From positions 1-45,213 of the forward strand of contig DVGU01000024.1 of assembly GCA_018712565.1 (NCBI GenBank): a stretch of DNA of 45,213 bases, written 5' to 3'. Source of the stretch: Candidatus Faecimonas gallistercoris (GTDB taxonomy: Bacteria > Bacillota_I > Bacilli_A > RF39 > UBA660). Shown here piece after piece: positions 8,305-16,307 of this stretch. How positions within the stretch are numbered: the first letter of the stretch is position 1; each line of letters opens with the position of its first letter. The translations under genes were made by a program, and so were the position numbers. The notes under the pieces are model-generated. The model was not told where the DNA came from. It saw nothing but the letters and a program-made list of their open reading frames with translations, and made no database searches.

Positions 8305-9054
8305 TTGAATCAAGATAATTTAGAACAAATCATGAGAGACTGTTGCAAGGATAAAAAAGATGACTGCTTATGTAGAGTCTTAGACTGCGTATGTAAAAAA
8401 GGAGTAACTGGTCCTACTGGTCCAACTGGACCTACTGGCGCAACTGGTACTCAAGGGGCAACCGGACCTACTGGTGCGACTGGACCTACTGGCGCAACTG
8501 GTAGACAAGGGGTAACTGGACCTACTGGTGCGACTGGACCTCAAGGAGCAACTGGACCTACTGGCGCAACCGGAGCAACTGGACCTACTGGACCTGCAGG
8601 GGAAGACGCTACAACATTTAATAGTTATGCCATGGTACATGATGAATCAAACTCAACTGTTTCACACAATCAACCTATTTTATTTCAAAACACTAATATT
8701 TCTAATAAAATAACATACAACCCTGCAACAGGTGACTTCACCATTCCTGAAGAAGGTATTTATATTATTCACTGGTGGATTAATGTAAGACATACTGATA
8801 GTGACCATTCTACTTGCGAACCTAGAACACTAGGTGTTGAACTACATCAATTCTGGCCTTCAGATGTTTTAATTGCCCACTCTTCAACACATAATAAATT
8901 AACATGTTGTGATACTGGTACTATTAATGGTAATGCAATTTTCGCAGCACTTCCTGGAGCAAGCTATCGTCTAATTAACACTTCTGGTATTGACATTAGT
9001 TTAGTACCAAATGACTTATATTCAGCAGCTGTTTCTATTACTAGGATAGTATAA
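8305..9054 (+). CDS. BclA-like collagen protein, probable spore-surface glycoprotein
   Basis: A 250-residue protein in three parts: an N-terminal region with six cysteines (CC, CLC, CVC spacing) over about 33 residues, 23 uninterrupted G-x-y triplets rich in GPT and GAT, and a C-terminal globular domain of about 145 residues with the beta-rich, aromatic pattern of BclA/C1q-TNF-like heads ([26 protein letters not shown], ...[10 protein letters not shown]). Threonines in the y position are typical O-glycan sites in exosporium collagens. I start it at TTG 8305 because AAAGGAGGG lies at correct spacing; the in-frame upstream codons overlap the promoter. It has its own promoter and a strong terminator. 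The cysteine-rich N-terminus replaces the usual exosporium-targeting leader of BclA. Confidence 0.85.
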   Translation: MNQDNLEQIMRDCCKDKKDDCLCRVLDCVCKKGVTGPTGPTGPTGATGTQGATGPTGATGPTGATGRQGVTGPTGATGPQGATGPTGATGATGPTGPAGEDATTFNSYAMVHDESNSTVSHNQPILFQNTNISNKITYNPATGDFTIPEEGIYIIHWWINVRHTDSDHSTCEPRTLGVELHQFWPSDVLIAHSSTHNKLTCCDTGTINGNAIFAALPGASYRLINTSGIDISLVPNDLYSAAVSITRIV

Positions 9055-9060
9055 TCTTAA

Positions 9061-9087
9061 AAGAGTTCCTACGGGAACTCTTTTTTT
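9061..9087 (+). terminator. Intrinsic terminator of the collagen-like gene
   Basis: A nine-base-pair stem (AAGAGTTCC at 9061-9069 with GGAACTCTT at 9074-9082), a TACG loop and a run of Ts, six bases after the stop codon. Confidence 0.9.
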
Positions 9088-9165
9088 ATAGCAGAATTTT
9101 TTTCTTCAATAAGAAAAGATTAAAAAACAGAATATAATATAGTGAGTACATCAAAAGAGATTCTT

Positions 9166-9403
9166 ATGTATAAAACATATCGTTATAGGTTACATCCTAA
9201 TAGTAAACAATTAGAATTAATCCAAAAAAACTTAACTGTACTCAAATTATTTATAATTATTATTTAGAAAAAAGATAATTTATCTTACTTTAATATGATA
9301 AATAACTTAAAACCTTATAAGAGTATCTCTTTTTTAGCAACTACCTTCTGTTAAGCAATCACGAAGTATAAATACCTAGTCTATGAAGCAAAGAGTCTAG
9401 GTA
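9166..9403 (+). mobile_element. Relic of an IS200/IS605-type element (TnpB N-terminus and right end)
   Basis: An ATG at 9166 starts MYKTYRYRLHPNSKQLELIQ, a clear TnpB N-terminus. A frame change then yields CTQIIYNYYLEKR, the continuation expected in TnpB, and nothing more of the protein survives. About 80 bases later AAGCAATCACGAAG is followed by a hairpin (TACCTAG at 9373-9379 with CTAGGTA at 9397-9403), the arrangement usual at an IS605 right end and the 3' end of its guide RNA. The middle of tnpB is deleted. The hairpin overlaps the last codons of the ROK gene on the other strand. The gap 9088-9380 holds only this relic and a TATAAT box at 9133. Confidence 0.6.
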
Positions 9404-10298
9404 CATCACTAATTTTCTTAACTCTTTTGTTTCTACATGAATTATCTTTCAAAACAGGAAGTAAAGCTGCACCAATAATTCCTGCATCATTAAAAGATGA
9501 GGAAATAAAAATATGAAAATCAGGCAACTCTTTTTGTACTTTTTCTAAATAATATTTATGATACATAGAAAAACTACCACCTAAACATATATTTTTAATA
9601 GGAACAACACGATTTATTTTTTTAATTCCTATTACAAAATTGTCTATATAATCATCAATAAGTTGATGACCATTTTCAATATCACAAAATATTTCTTCCC
9701 TAGGAAGTTTTTTATGTTGTTGCTGATTATATTTTTTAGAAAGTCTTTTAAAACTAGAAATGTATTTATCATGTTTTGTACCTGGAACTTTATTTGCATC
9801 TAGTATTTTCCAAATAACAGGATCTTCTGCCAAAATAATACGACTATTCTCATTTTTTACTAATGAAAATCCAACTCCAGTCCCTATAGTAATCATTAAA
9901 AAGGTATTCTCCTCACTTCCAGAAACTACACCAACTGCAGCACAATTAGCATCATTTTCTACATATACTGGACAATGATATTTTTCAAATTCCAATCGAA
10001 AATCTATCTTTCCTACCACTAATGCTTTAGAACCAAAAAAAATTCCATTTTTACAATCGACTCCACCAGGACAACCAACCCCTATTTTTTCAATTTTATT
10101 TTCACCAATAAACTCATCTATATTTCTCTTCAAAAAACGAATATATTTCATTGTTGTCCTTTTAACTCCTAAATAATTCCAAATTTTAAATGGTCTATCA
10201 TATTTAATATATTTTGTCTTAATAAGTCTTTTAGTTATCGTATCATATATGCCTAATCCAATATGACTAGCACCTATATCTATACCTAAAGCATACAT
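9381..10298 (-). CDS. ROK-family sugar kinase, divergent
   Basis: About 305 residues of the actin-like ATPase fold. The phosphate-1 loop is LGIDIGASHIGLGIY at the N-terminus; the ROK core shows GCPGGVD, VENDANCAAVG (the Asp of this motif is the catalytic base), ITIGTGVGFSLV and, near the end, ICLGGSFS and NDAGIIGAALL. The zinc motif CxCGxxGC of typical ROK glucokinases is absent, and the matching stretch is replaced by a basic region (GTKHDKYISSFKRLSKKYN). Glucokinase or another hexose or aminosugar kinase is likely; the substrate is open. The start at 10298 is chosen for its AGGTGAT site; two upstream in-frame starts are too close to it. It follows the MerR gene by 12 bases and is probably cotranscribed with it. 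Confidence 0.8.
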   Translation of the reverse strand: MYALGIDIGASHIGLGIYDTITKRLIKTKYIKYDRPFKIWNYLGVKRTTMKYIRFLKRNIDEFIGENKIEKIGVGCPGGVDCKNGIFFGSKALVVGKIDFRLEFEKYHCPVYVENDANCAAVGVVSGSEENTFLMITIGTGVGFSLVKNENSRIILAEDPVIWKILDANKVPGTKHDKYISSFKRLSKKYNQQQHKKLPREEIFCDIENGHQLIDDYIDNFVIGIKKINRVVPIKNICLGGSFSMYHKYYLEKVQKELPDFHIFISSSFNDAGIIGAALLPVLKDNSCRNKRVKKISDVPRLFAS

Positions 10299-10310
10299 TA
10301 CCATCACCTA

Positions 10311-10667
10311 TTATTTTTTATGAGTCTTAGTTTCATATAACTCTATTTTATAATTTAAAAACTTTAATGTCTCTTCTTTATCTTTTAACTCTTGTAATAA
10401 AACATCTTTTTGTTTTAATAACATTTCTAATCTTTTTTCTTCACCTAATTTTTTATCATTTTCAAGATTTAAAAACTGTACAATTGCATCTAATTTAAAA
10501 CCTGCTTTTTTCATACATATAATAAATTTTAATCTTTCAATATCCTCATCATCATATTCTCTAATACCATGTTCTTTTTTTATATTTTCTAACAACCCTA
10601 TCTGTTCATAATAACGTAAGGTTGCACTAGGAATACCCAACTCTTTACTTACCTCTCCTATTTTCAT
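10311..10667 (-). CDS. MerR-family regulator, AdhR-like
   Basis: A 118-residue MerR protein: winged helix-turn-helix in residues 1-70 (MKIGEVSKELGIPSATLRYY, then EQIGLL) and a coiled-coil dimerisation helix to the end. It lacks the cysteine cluster of metal-sensing MerR proteins but has one cysteine at position 51 in FIICMKKAGF. B. subtilis AdhR senses aldehydes through a single conserved cysteine at position 52 and activates genes through a spacer operator of the type found here in front of the CMD operon 2 kb away. The inference is therefore that this is the activator of that operon. The start has an AGGAGG site. It lies between a DnaQ-fold gene and the ROK kinase in one direction. Confidence 0.85.
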   Translation of the reverse strand: MKIGEVSKELGIPSATLRYYEQIGLLENIKKEHGIREYDDEDIERLKFIICMKKAGFKLDAIVQFLNLENDKKLGEEKRLEMLLKQKDVLLQELKDKEETLKFLNYKIELYETKTHKK

Positions 10668-10702
10668 TTTTTCCTCCTAAAAATTTACTTCAACTAATAA
10701 AA

Positions 10703-11188
10703 TTAATTATTTTTCTCTTCCTTATTCTTATTATTACTCTCATATATAATTGCTTCATATAATAAATCCACTAAATGATCACTTGGCTCTAAATTATATT
10801 TTTTCATAATTTGATGAAATACATCATAAGAATGTTCCATATTTAAATAAGGATAAATCATTTCTTTCTTATTCTTTAATTCTTTTAAATAATCTAGAGT
10901 ATAACTATCTTCCATAATTAATAAAGGGAAATCTTTTACCCAGGATTTAAATTTTTCTAATATAAAATAAGGATTATCTACATAAGTAAAACTATTCTTA
11001 TCATACTGTATCATTTCTCTTAAATCTTTATTTTCAATAAGTTCATCTTTTAGACGATAGTCAAATCTATCTAATAGTTTTAAGCCTTCTAATTTTAAAG
11101 CGGAAATCTGTGCAATAATACCTTTTTCTACTTTAGAATGAGTCGGTATAATTTCTACAATAATATATTTATCTTTTTCAAGATTCAT
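10703..11188 (-). CDS. Degenerate DnaQ-like (RNase H fold) protein
   Basis: A 161-residue protein whose N-terminus YIIVEIIPTHS...GIIAQISALKL and following DRFDYRLK segment line up with the first strands of DnaQ exonucleases (normally D-I-E-T-T...EIIEIGAVK). The first DxE pair is V-E-I here, and the later Exo II and Exo III aspartates are not clear (ME-D-SYTLDYLK; HLVDLLYEAI). It therefore looks like a non-catalytic member; this family assignment is an inference from pattern, not certain. It is the first gene of a unit with the MerR and ROK genes, with a GAGGTGAT ribosome site. Confidence 0.5.
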   Translation of the reverse strand: MNLEKDKYIIVEIIPTHSKVEKGIIAQISALKLEGLKLLDRFDYRLKDELIENKDLREMIQYDKNSFTYVDNPYFILEKFKSWVKDFPLLIMEDSYTLDYLKELKNKKEMIYPYLNMEHSYDVFHQIMKKYNLEPSDHLVDLLYEAIIYESNNKNKEEKNN

Positions 11189-11217
11189 ATTATCACCTCT
11201 TGTCTTTATTTTAACAA

Positions 11218-11226
11218 ATTATATCA
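11218..11226 (-). promoter_or_regulatory. Extended minus-10 promoter of the DnaQ-MerR-ROK unit
   Basis: TGATATAAT on the minus strand, about 30 bases before the start codon. No good minus-35 is present, as is usual for extended minus-10 promoters. Confidence 0.5.
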
Positions 11227-11371
11227 TAAATAGAAAGAAAAAAAGATTTACTTGTCTTTTTTATTATTTCTTTATTTTATTATATACTAATGGTTTTTCT
11301 AGTTGCATTTCATTCTTACTGGTTGCAACACTTTCTATTTCTTTGCAATACCTTTTACTTAATTTTTCTGC

Positions 11372-11941
11372 TTATCTACCTACAGTTAATAGATCTTCAT
11401 TATCAATTCCATAAGCATTCATTAAAGCAACAAATAATACTACAAACCATGCTTCTTGTTCATCATCTTTTACTAAAGATTTTTCATATTCATATTCATT
11501 GTTGAACGTACGACCTAATTTATATCTTATTCCTAAACCTAGGAGAGGTATTTTAAAAATACCAAATAAATAATCTTTCCTAGCTTTATGTTTTTGTGTT
11601 AAATAATTATGTAACATCCAAGCTGCTTTTATTCTATAAGCATTATCATCTTCAATATGATACTCTTCTTTTGCCATAAAAACATCTGCTTTGGTTCTAT
11701 CTACCATACGAGTAAATTTAGACCAGGCATAAAGTTTTTCTAAAGATGCATTACCCTTTATTGCAGCTTCAATAATTTCATTGCGACGATTACCGTCATT
11801 TCCATTTTCTTCTTTTACTTTTTCTCTCCACCGAAATAAGCCCTCTGTTGTTTGAACAAATGGAAAATATTCAAAATCTTTTACTGCATTTTGATACATA
11901 GTTATTAATTCTTGTTGTTCTTTCTTTGTTAATGCTCGCAT
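11372..11941 (-). CDS. Hypothetical protein, possibly cut short by an in-frame TAA
   Basis: A 189-residue, charged, mostly helical protein without a recognised domain. Notable stretches are FPFVQTTEGLFRWREKVKEE, an arginine-rich middle, and a hydrophobic segment YLFGIFKIPLLGLGIRYK. The ATG at 11941 follows AAGGGATG at good spacing. After the TAA at 11372 the same frame stays open for 35 more codons (AEKLSKRYCKEIESV... to a TAATAA at 11261-11266), suggesting a nonsense mutation in a longer protein of about 225 residues. A TATAAT lies upstream near 11985. Function unknown. Confidence 0.55.
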   Translation of the reverse strand: MRALTKKEQQELITMYQNAVKDFEYFPFVQTTEGLFRWREKVKEENGNDGNRRNEIIEAAIKGNASLEKLYAWSKFTRMVDRTKADVFMAKEEYHIEDDNAYRIKAAWMLHNYLTQKHKARKDYLFGIFKIPLLGLGIRYKLGRTFNNEYEYEKSLVKDDEQEAWFVVLFVALMNAYGIDNEDLLTVGR

Positions 11942-12018
11942 TGTAATCATCCCTTGCGTGTTCTTTATTATCTCACATTAACCTTATTATAATCTTTAAA
12001 GATAATGATTTCATGAAA

Positions 12019-12765
12019 TTATTTCATCTTTATCAAATAATATGGATATCCACGTCTATCGATATGGTTCAAGTTTAATCCCAATTCTTTTGCAGTATGT
12101 AATAATAAATCATATTCTTCCATTATCGATTTTGTATATTCTTTTACCTCTATCTCGACAAAATAACCTAATTTTTCTACATAATCTAAGGCAATTGCAT
12201 ATTTATGTTGATAAAGATAGGTAGTTCTTGTTTTATCTACTGTTGCGATTTCTTCTAATCCTAAAATTTTAAATATTTTATCCATATTTTCTAGATTATC
12301 TATTTCTACTTCATACTCATCGCAATGAATATCGTACCAGTGTTTATAAGTTAAAATATTTCTTTTACCACGTTTCCCAATTCTTAACCATTCATCAATT
12401 ACCTCATCTTTACCTTTTACAAATTTCCTATAAGTAGGCTAGTAATACGTATCTAATTGATGAGATTTTTTTATAAATTAAGCATTTTCTTCCATTTTCT
12501 TTTCTAATGTTTGTTATTCTTCTTTGGTAAGTTTTATTTTAATTTCTGTTTCTATATCATTTCTTTTTATGTCACCAGAAATTAAATAAGAGGCATTACA
12601 ATCTAAAACTTTACTCAATTTTACAATATCTTCTAGACAAGGTTCCGTTCTATTTAACTCCCAACTTGATATTGTTTTATTTGCAACACAAAGATAACTT
12701 GCTAAATCCTGTTGCGTCATCTTTTTATTTTTTCTTAAGTTTGCTATTCTTGTACCTATTTCCAT
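12019..12765 (-). pseudogene. XRE helix-turn-helix / CYTH domain fusion with three in-frame stops
   Basis: One frame of 249 codons, interrupted by TAA (12514), TAA (12478) and TAG (12439) but with no frameshift. Residues 1-66 are a Cro/C1-type HTH (IGTRIANLRKNKKMTQQDLA ... WELNRTEPCLEDIVKLSKVL). After a short linker the CYTH domain begins with its ExExK signature, ETEIKIKL, and goes on with FIKKSHQLDTYY, EWLRIGKRGKR, YEVEIDNL, TVDKTRTTYLY, YFVEIEVKE and the C-terminal LGYP-like YPYYLIK. CYTH proteins bind triphosphates (CyaB, thiamine triphosphatase). As first written the gene would be a transcription regulator with a triphosphate-binding sensor domain. As it stands only the HTH part (82 residues) or a C-terminal CYTH fragment (88 residues) could be made. 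Confidence 0.7.
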
Positions 12766-12800
12766 TTTCATCACCAGTTTTATTATATAATTCTTTTTAG

Positions 12801-12833
12801 AAAAAAGCACTCTACGTTTTGTAGAATGCTTTA
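12801..12833 (-). terminator. Intrinsic terminator, minus strand, orphan
   Basis: A 12-base-pair stem (12804-12815 with 12821-12832, one G-T pair) followed on the minus strand by a T run. No minus-strand gene is left upstream of it; the next minus-strand gene starts 500 bases away, so it probably ended a gene now lost or replaced by the transposase relic. Confidence 0.7.
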
Positions 12834-12906
12834 GCCTAATTTTTAATCTTTATTTTCTTATCATAATCTTTTAATAATTTTTCTGTTGATTTATGTGACT
12901 TTCTAA

Positions 12907-13200
12907 GCTTTTACAAGTAGTTCTAATGAAAGTTTTAAAGTTAATTTAACTCCACTTAACTTAGAAAGTAAAATTAGAGATGTTGGAGATTTATTTACAC
13001 TTAAATTATATGAAAATTTTCTTAATTTTTTTGATAAACAATTCAAAAATAGTAAAGAAAGAAAAAAAGAATATAATATCAAAGAAACTAGAGGAAAGAC
13101 TCTTACTTCTTCCGTTGGTGTTATAAAAGTTAACTCTACTTCTTATTATAATAAGAAGACTAAAAGAACCTTGATTTTCTATTTGTTTTTGAAATTTTAG
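12907..13200 (+). pseudogene. Fragment of a UPF0236 / ISLre2-family transposase
   Basis: An open plus-strand stretch without a start codon reads LYENFLNFFDKQFKNSKER, then KKEYNIKETRGKTLTSSVGV and INVNSTSYYNKKTKRTL-like residues. The pattern (helical region, then R/T-G-K-R/T-x-x-T-x-x-G-x-[IV], then a YY...K-T-K stretch) is that of the N-terminal part of ISLre2/UPF0236 transposases. It ends in TAG at 13200 after about 98 codons; the catalytic part is missing. The next 159 bases are AT-rich and show nothing recognisable. Confidence 0.5.
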
Positions 13201-13359
13201 AAAAACGCAAATAAATTTTTCTATAATACAAAGACTAATCTCTATAACAAGTTTACTATAAATTTTATATCATAATTTTTTTATAATTTATTTAAAATTA
13301 TCATACTCTAATTATTCTACAAAAGCATTTCAAAATATTACAATTAATATATAATTGCC

Positions 13360-16062
13360 TTAAAGACCAATCTTAATACTACTAGACTTTTTAGTCTGCA
13401 TAAGTTGTTTAACATCTGCACCTTGTGCAACCATATTAAACATTTGTTTCTTTCGTAATTCATCTGCTTGTGAATAAAACTCTGAAACATTATTCATATC
13501 TTTGTTATCATACATTAATGATTCTGATAATATTTTATTAAAATAATATGTTTTATCTACTATTACAAGAGGAATATCAAATTCACTGGATGCTTTTAAA
13601 CAATCTTCAAAATATTTTGCTTTCATAATTAAATCAACATACGTATTAGTCATATCATTTAAAGAAACACCTTCAGCTTTAGCAGTTTGTGATATTGGTT
13701 CTCTATATTTAACTAAGAAATTATTTAATGTTCTAGAACTACCAGTTTGTTGTATTTCTTTTTTATCTTCCTCAGAAATAAATGCTAATTGATTTTGATA
13801 CAAAGATTCTAAAGAATTAAAATTATCCTGTTCCATAGATTCAGCCATCATTATAATATAATCTGGTTTTCTTTTAAAATCTAGACCTTTAGATTTATCT
13901 GTATTTCTTCGTTCAACCACGATTTCATTATATCCATTATTTATAGTTTTAAGGATTTCAGATGGCACAAAATATCTTGCTCTTGCTCCATTTCCCTCTT
14001 GCAATTCCCGTGATCCAGAATAAGCATTCGCATATCTTCCTATAGAATCTATATCAGTATTACCCATTCCCAAAATCGAACCATTTTCTAATGAGTCAAA
14101 ACCAAAAATAATGTTTCCTTGAGACCGAATAGAGTATATTCCTTTTTCATTTATATAACTGCAAGCGACAAAATGATCTTGTAACTGTGGTCTATCTAAC
14201 CAATCATTCTTATAATTTGTATCAATAACATCATCTGTTAGAGAACAAGATCCTACACAATGAACAAAAAAATTAAATTTTTCTCGTGGTATACACGCTT
14301 GTATTTTTTCTCCATTATATGTTATGTCTTTAGAAATACTATCGTTAGGACCATATACTTGATTTCTTTCATCAATTCTATATAATGACTTAGAATATAA
14401 CTCTGTATATTTACCTCTTAAATATGATTCAAGTGGTATTTCACTATCATAAACATTACTATCATTTAAATTATTATATAAAACAGCTAAATCATCTATA
14501 TTATCACACTCTATAATTTTATTAATTAAGTCTAAGTAATTATATATTTGTGTTGGCAACTCACTTCGTTTTAATCTATCCAAAGTATTATTATCATCAT
14601 TATCATGGCAATATTTAGAATCAATATATTTTGCTTCTGTTAAATCTATATTAAACAATGATTTTAATAAACTATCCTTATTAAAAACTAAATTATTTGA
14701 ATTAAAATTATTTACAAAAAATTGTTTTTTTAATACATCATAATTTTGTAAAGATTCTATATTATTTATTTGATATTGATTATCCGGAAGTTGTAAAACA
14801 CTAACAATTTTTCTTAAATCTTGTTCTGAAATATTTTCAATATCCAATGAATTAATTAATTCTTGATAATTACTAATATTATTTATAATATTAACAACCA
14901 TAGATGAAATATCATAATCTTTATAATTATAAATATTTAAAGTTTTTGACAAAACCGCTAATTCAGAATCATTTAATTTAGAAATAGCTATTTGAACTTC
15001 TACATCATTTATAAATCGTTCATAATGTTCTTCATCAAGATTAAATATATTGTCTTTTAATGATGTTGCTAAAAATGTGTTGAAGATATTATTATTTTTT
15101 TCATAATAATTTAATAGCCATTTATTTCTTTCATAAAAATCTTTAGGGTTAATATTTAATTCTTTACAATATGCACTTACCAAGGATTCATTTTGCATAA
15201 TATCAAGTGGTAAAATACACTTAACTGCTAAATCTATTCTGTTTCTTTTTATACATTCATCCCTAAAAACACCCGATTCAATTAAACATTTTGGTAATAA
15301 TTTAGTTTGTGATACCATTTCTATTAGATAATCTATATTTTCGTATACTAATTTAGTAAATGATGTAATTTCAGAATCTCTACTCTTTATATCGTAGAAA
15401 TCTTTTTCTTTAAGTAAATTCAATAATTCACAAAACTCACCTGGTTCTAAATTTGATTTTAGTTCAAATAAATGTTGAGCATATATATCATTACCTAAAT
15501 AAAATGGAAGTTCATTGCCTTGTTCTAAAAAACGAACTAATAACTTCAAGTTAGATATTGAATAGTTTTCTAAATTGCTAACTAATTCAGTACGATTTTC
15601 TTTTAATATTAACTCAACAAAACTATCACAATTTATTAATATACCCGGAATTTCTTGTGTTTTCTCATGTAGATACTTTTCAAAAATTTGCTTATGTTCT
15701 TTTACAAAAGAATTTAATTCCTCTTTGTTTTTAAAAAACATCTCAAAAAAGAAACTAAATTTATAAGAATTTTGATATTTTTGGATAATAATATTAAACA
15801 TACTATTAAGTTCTTCTGTTGAAAAAGAAAATTCATATTGATCACCATTATAAAATAAATCGTCATCAGACAGTAAAAAATCTGTTAGTTTTTCAAGGGT
15901 TGCAGTATCATTTATATTAAGTCTTATATTAGATTTTTTAAGTAAATCATATCTTCCACTTTTAGCAACCGCATAAAACAAAGAATTTGAATCAATATTA
16001 TCAATATTTTCTAATTCTGATAGATTTGTTATTTCTTTTAATCTATGAATAAGTTCGTTCAT
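13360..16062 (-). CDS. 900-residue protein of unknown function with conserved C-terminal domain
   Basis: A large soluble protein. Residues 1-520 are helical and repetitive in a solenoid-like manner (L-x-x-L-L spacing, many Asn/Asp). Residues 590-760 form a distinct domain: CIPREKFNFFVHCVGSCS, WLDRPQLQDHFVACSYI, IIFGFDSLENGSILGMGNTD, ARYFVPSEILKTINNGYNEI, VVERRN, FKRKPDYIIMMAESME. I recall similar C-terminal blocks (NE-x-V-x-ERR and KRxPDY[IV]) in other large proteins of gut Firmicutes, always uncharacterised. A helical tail with FDIPLVIVDKTYYFNKI follows. The conserved Asn-Glu, Arg-Arg and histidine residues would suit an enzyme, but no known active site is recognised. No signal peptide. The start has AGGTGGTGA. 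Single-gene unit; an effector or toxin role is possible but unproven. Confidence 0.65.
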   Translation of the reverse strand: MNELIHRLKEITNLSELENIDNIDSNSLFYAVAKSGRYDLLKKSNIRLNINDTATLEKLTDFLLSDDDLFYNGDQYEFSFSTEELNSMFNIIIQKYQNSYKFSFFFEMFFKNKEELNSFVKEHKQIFEKYLHEKTQEIPGILINCDSFVELILKENRTELVSNLENYSISNLKLLVRFLEQGNELPFYLGNDIYAQHLFELKSNLEPGEFCELLNLLKEKDFYDIKSRDSEITSFTKLVYENIDYLIEMVSQTKLLPKCLIESGVFRDECIKRNRIDLAVKCILPLDIMQNESLVSAYCKELNINPKDFYERNKWLLNYYEKNNNIFNTFLATSLKDNIFNLDEEHYERFINDVEVQIAISKLNDSELAVLSKTLNIYNYKDYDISSMVVNIINNISNYQELINSLDIENISEQDLRKIVSVLQLPDNQYQINNIESLQNYDVLKKQFFVNNFNSNNLVFNKDSLLKSLFNIDLTEAKYIDSKYCHDNDDNNTLDRLKRSELPTQIYNYLDLINKIIECDNIDDLAVLYNNLNDSNVYDSEIPLESYLRGKYTELYSKSLYRIDERNQVYGPNDSISKDITYNGEKIQACIPREKFNFFVHCVGSCSLTDDVIDTNYKNDWLDRPQLQDHFVACSYINEKGIYSIRSQGNIIFGFDSLENGSILGMGNTDIDSIGRYANAYSGSRELQEGNGARARYFVPSEILKTINNGYNEIVVERRNTDKSKGLDFKRKPDYIIMMAESMEQDNFNSLESLYQNQLAFISEEDKKEIQQTGSSRTLNNFLVKYREPISQTAKAEGVSLNDMTNTYVDLIMKAKYFEDCLKASSEFDIPLVIVDKTYYFNKILSESLMYDNKDMNNVSEFYSQADELRKKQMFNMVAQGADVKQLMQTKKSSSIKIGL

Positions 16063-16307
16063 TATCTATCACCACCTAATTAAATCCTAATTTAAAAATA
16101 TTACAATAATTCTATTTTATCTAAAACTGATTTTTATTTATAATCTTCTCTATAGTACAGATTAAACTAATTACAGACTTCTACACTTCTTTTAATAGAT
16201 TTAGATTTCACATCCATATTTCGTATCAATCCACATACAATGTTTGCATACTAAATTACATTTTCCTGTTATTTAAAATATTACATCATCTATTTTTAAA
16301 ATTATAA

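Noticed and set aside
8401-8600. Short tandem repeats as a CRISPR array
   Set aside because: They are 9-18-base GxT codon repeats within a collagen frame, without spacers; no CRISPR array or cas gene is seen in the window.
8380-8640. Minus-strand Ser/Arg/Cys-rich open frame
   Set aside because: It is the antisense shadow of the GxT triplet repeats of the collagen-like gene.
9373-9403. Hairpin as terminator of the ROK gene
   Set aside because: No T run follows on the minus strand and the stem overlaps coding sequence; an IS605 right end explains it better.
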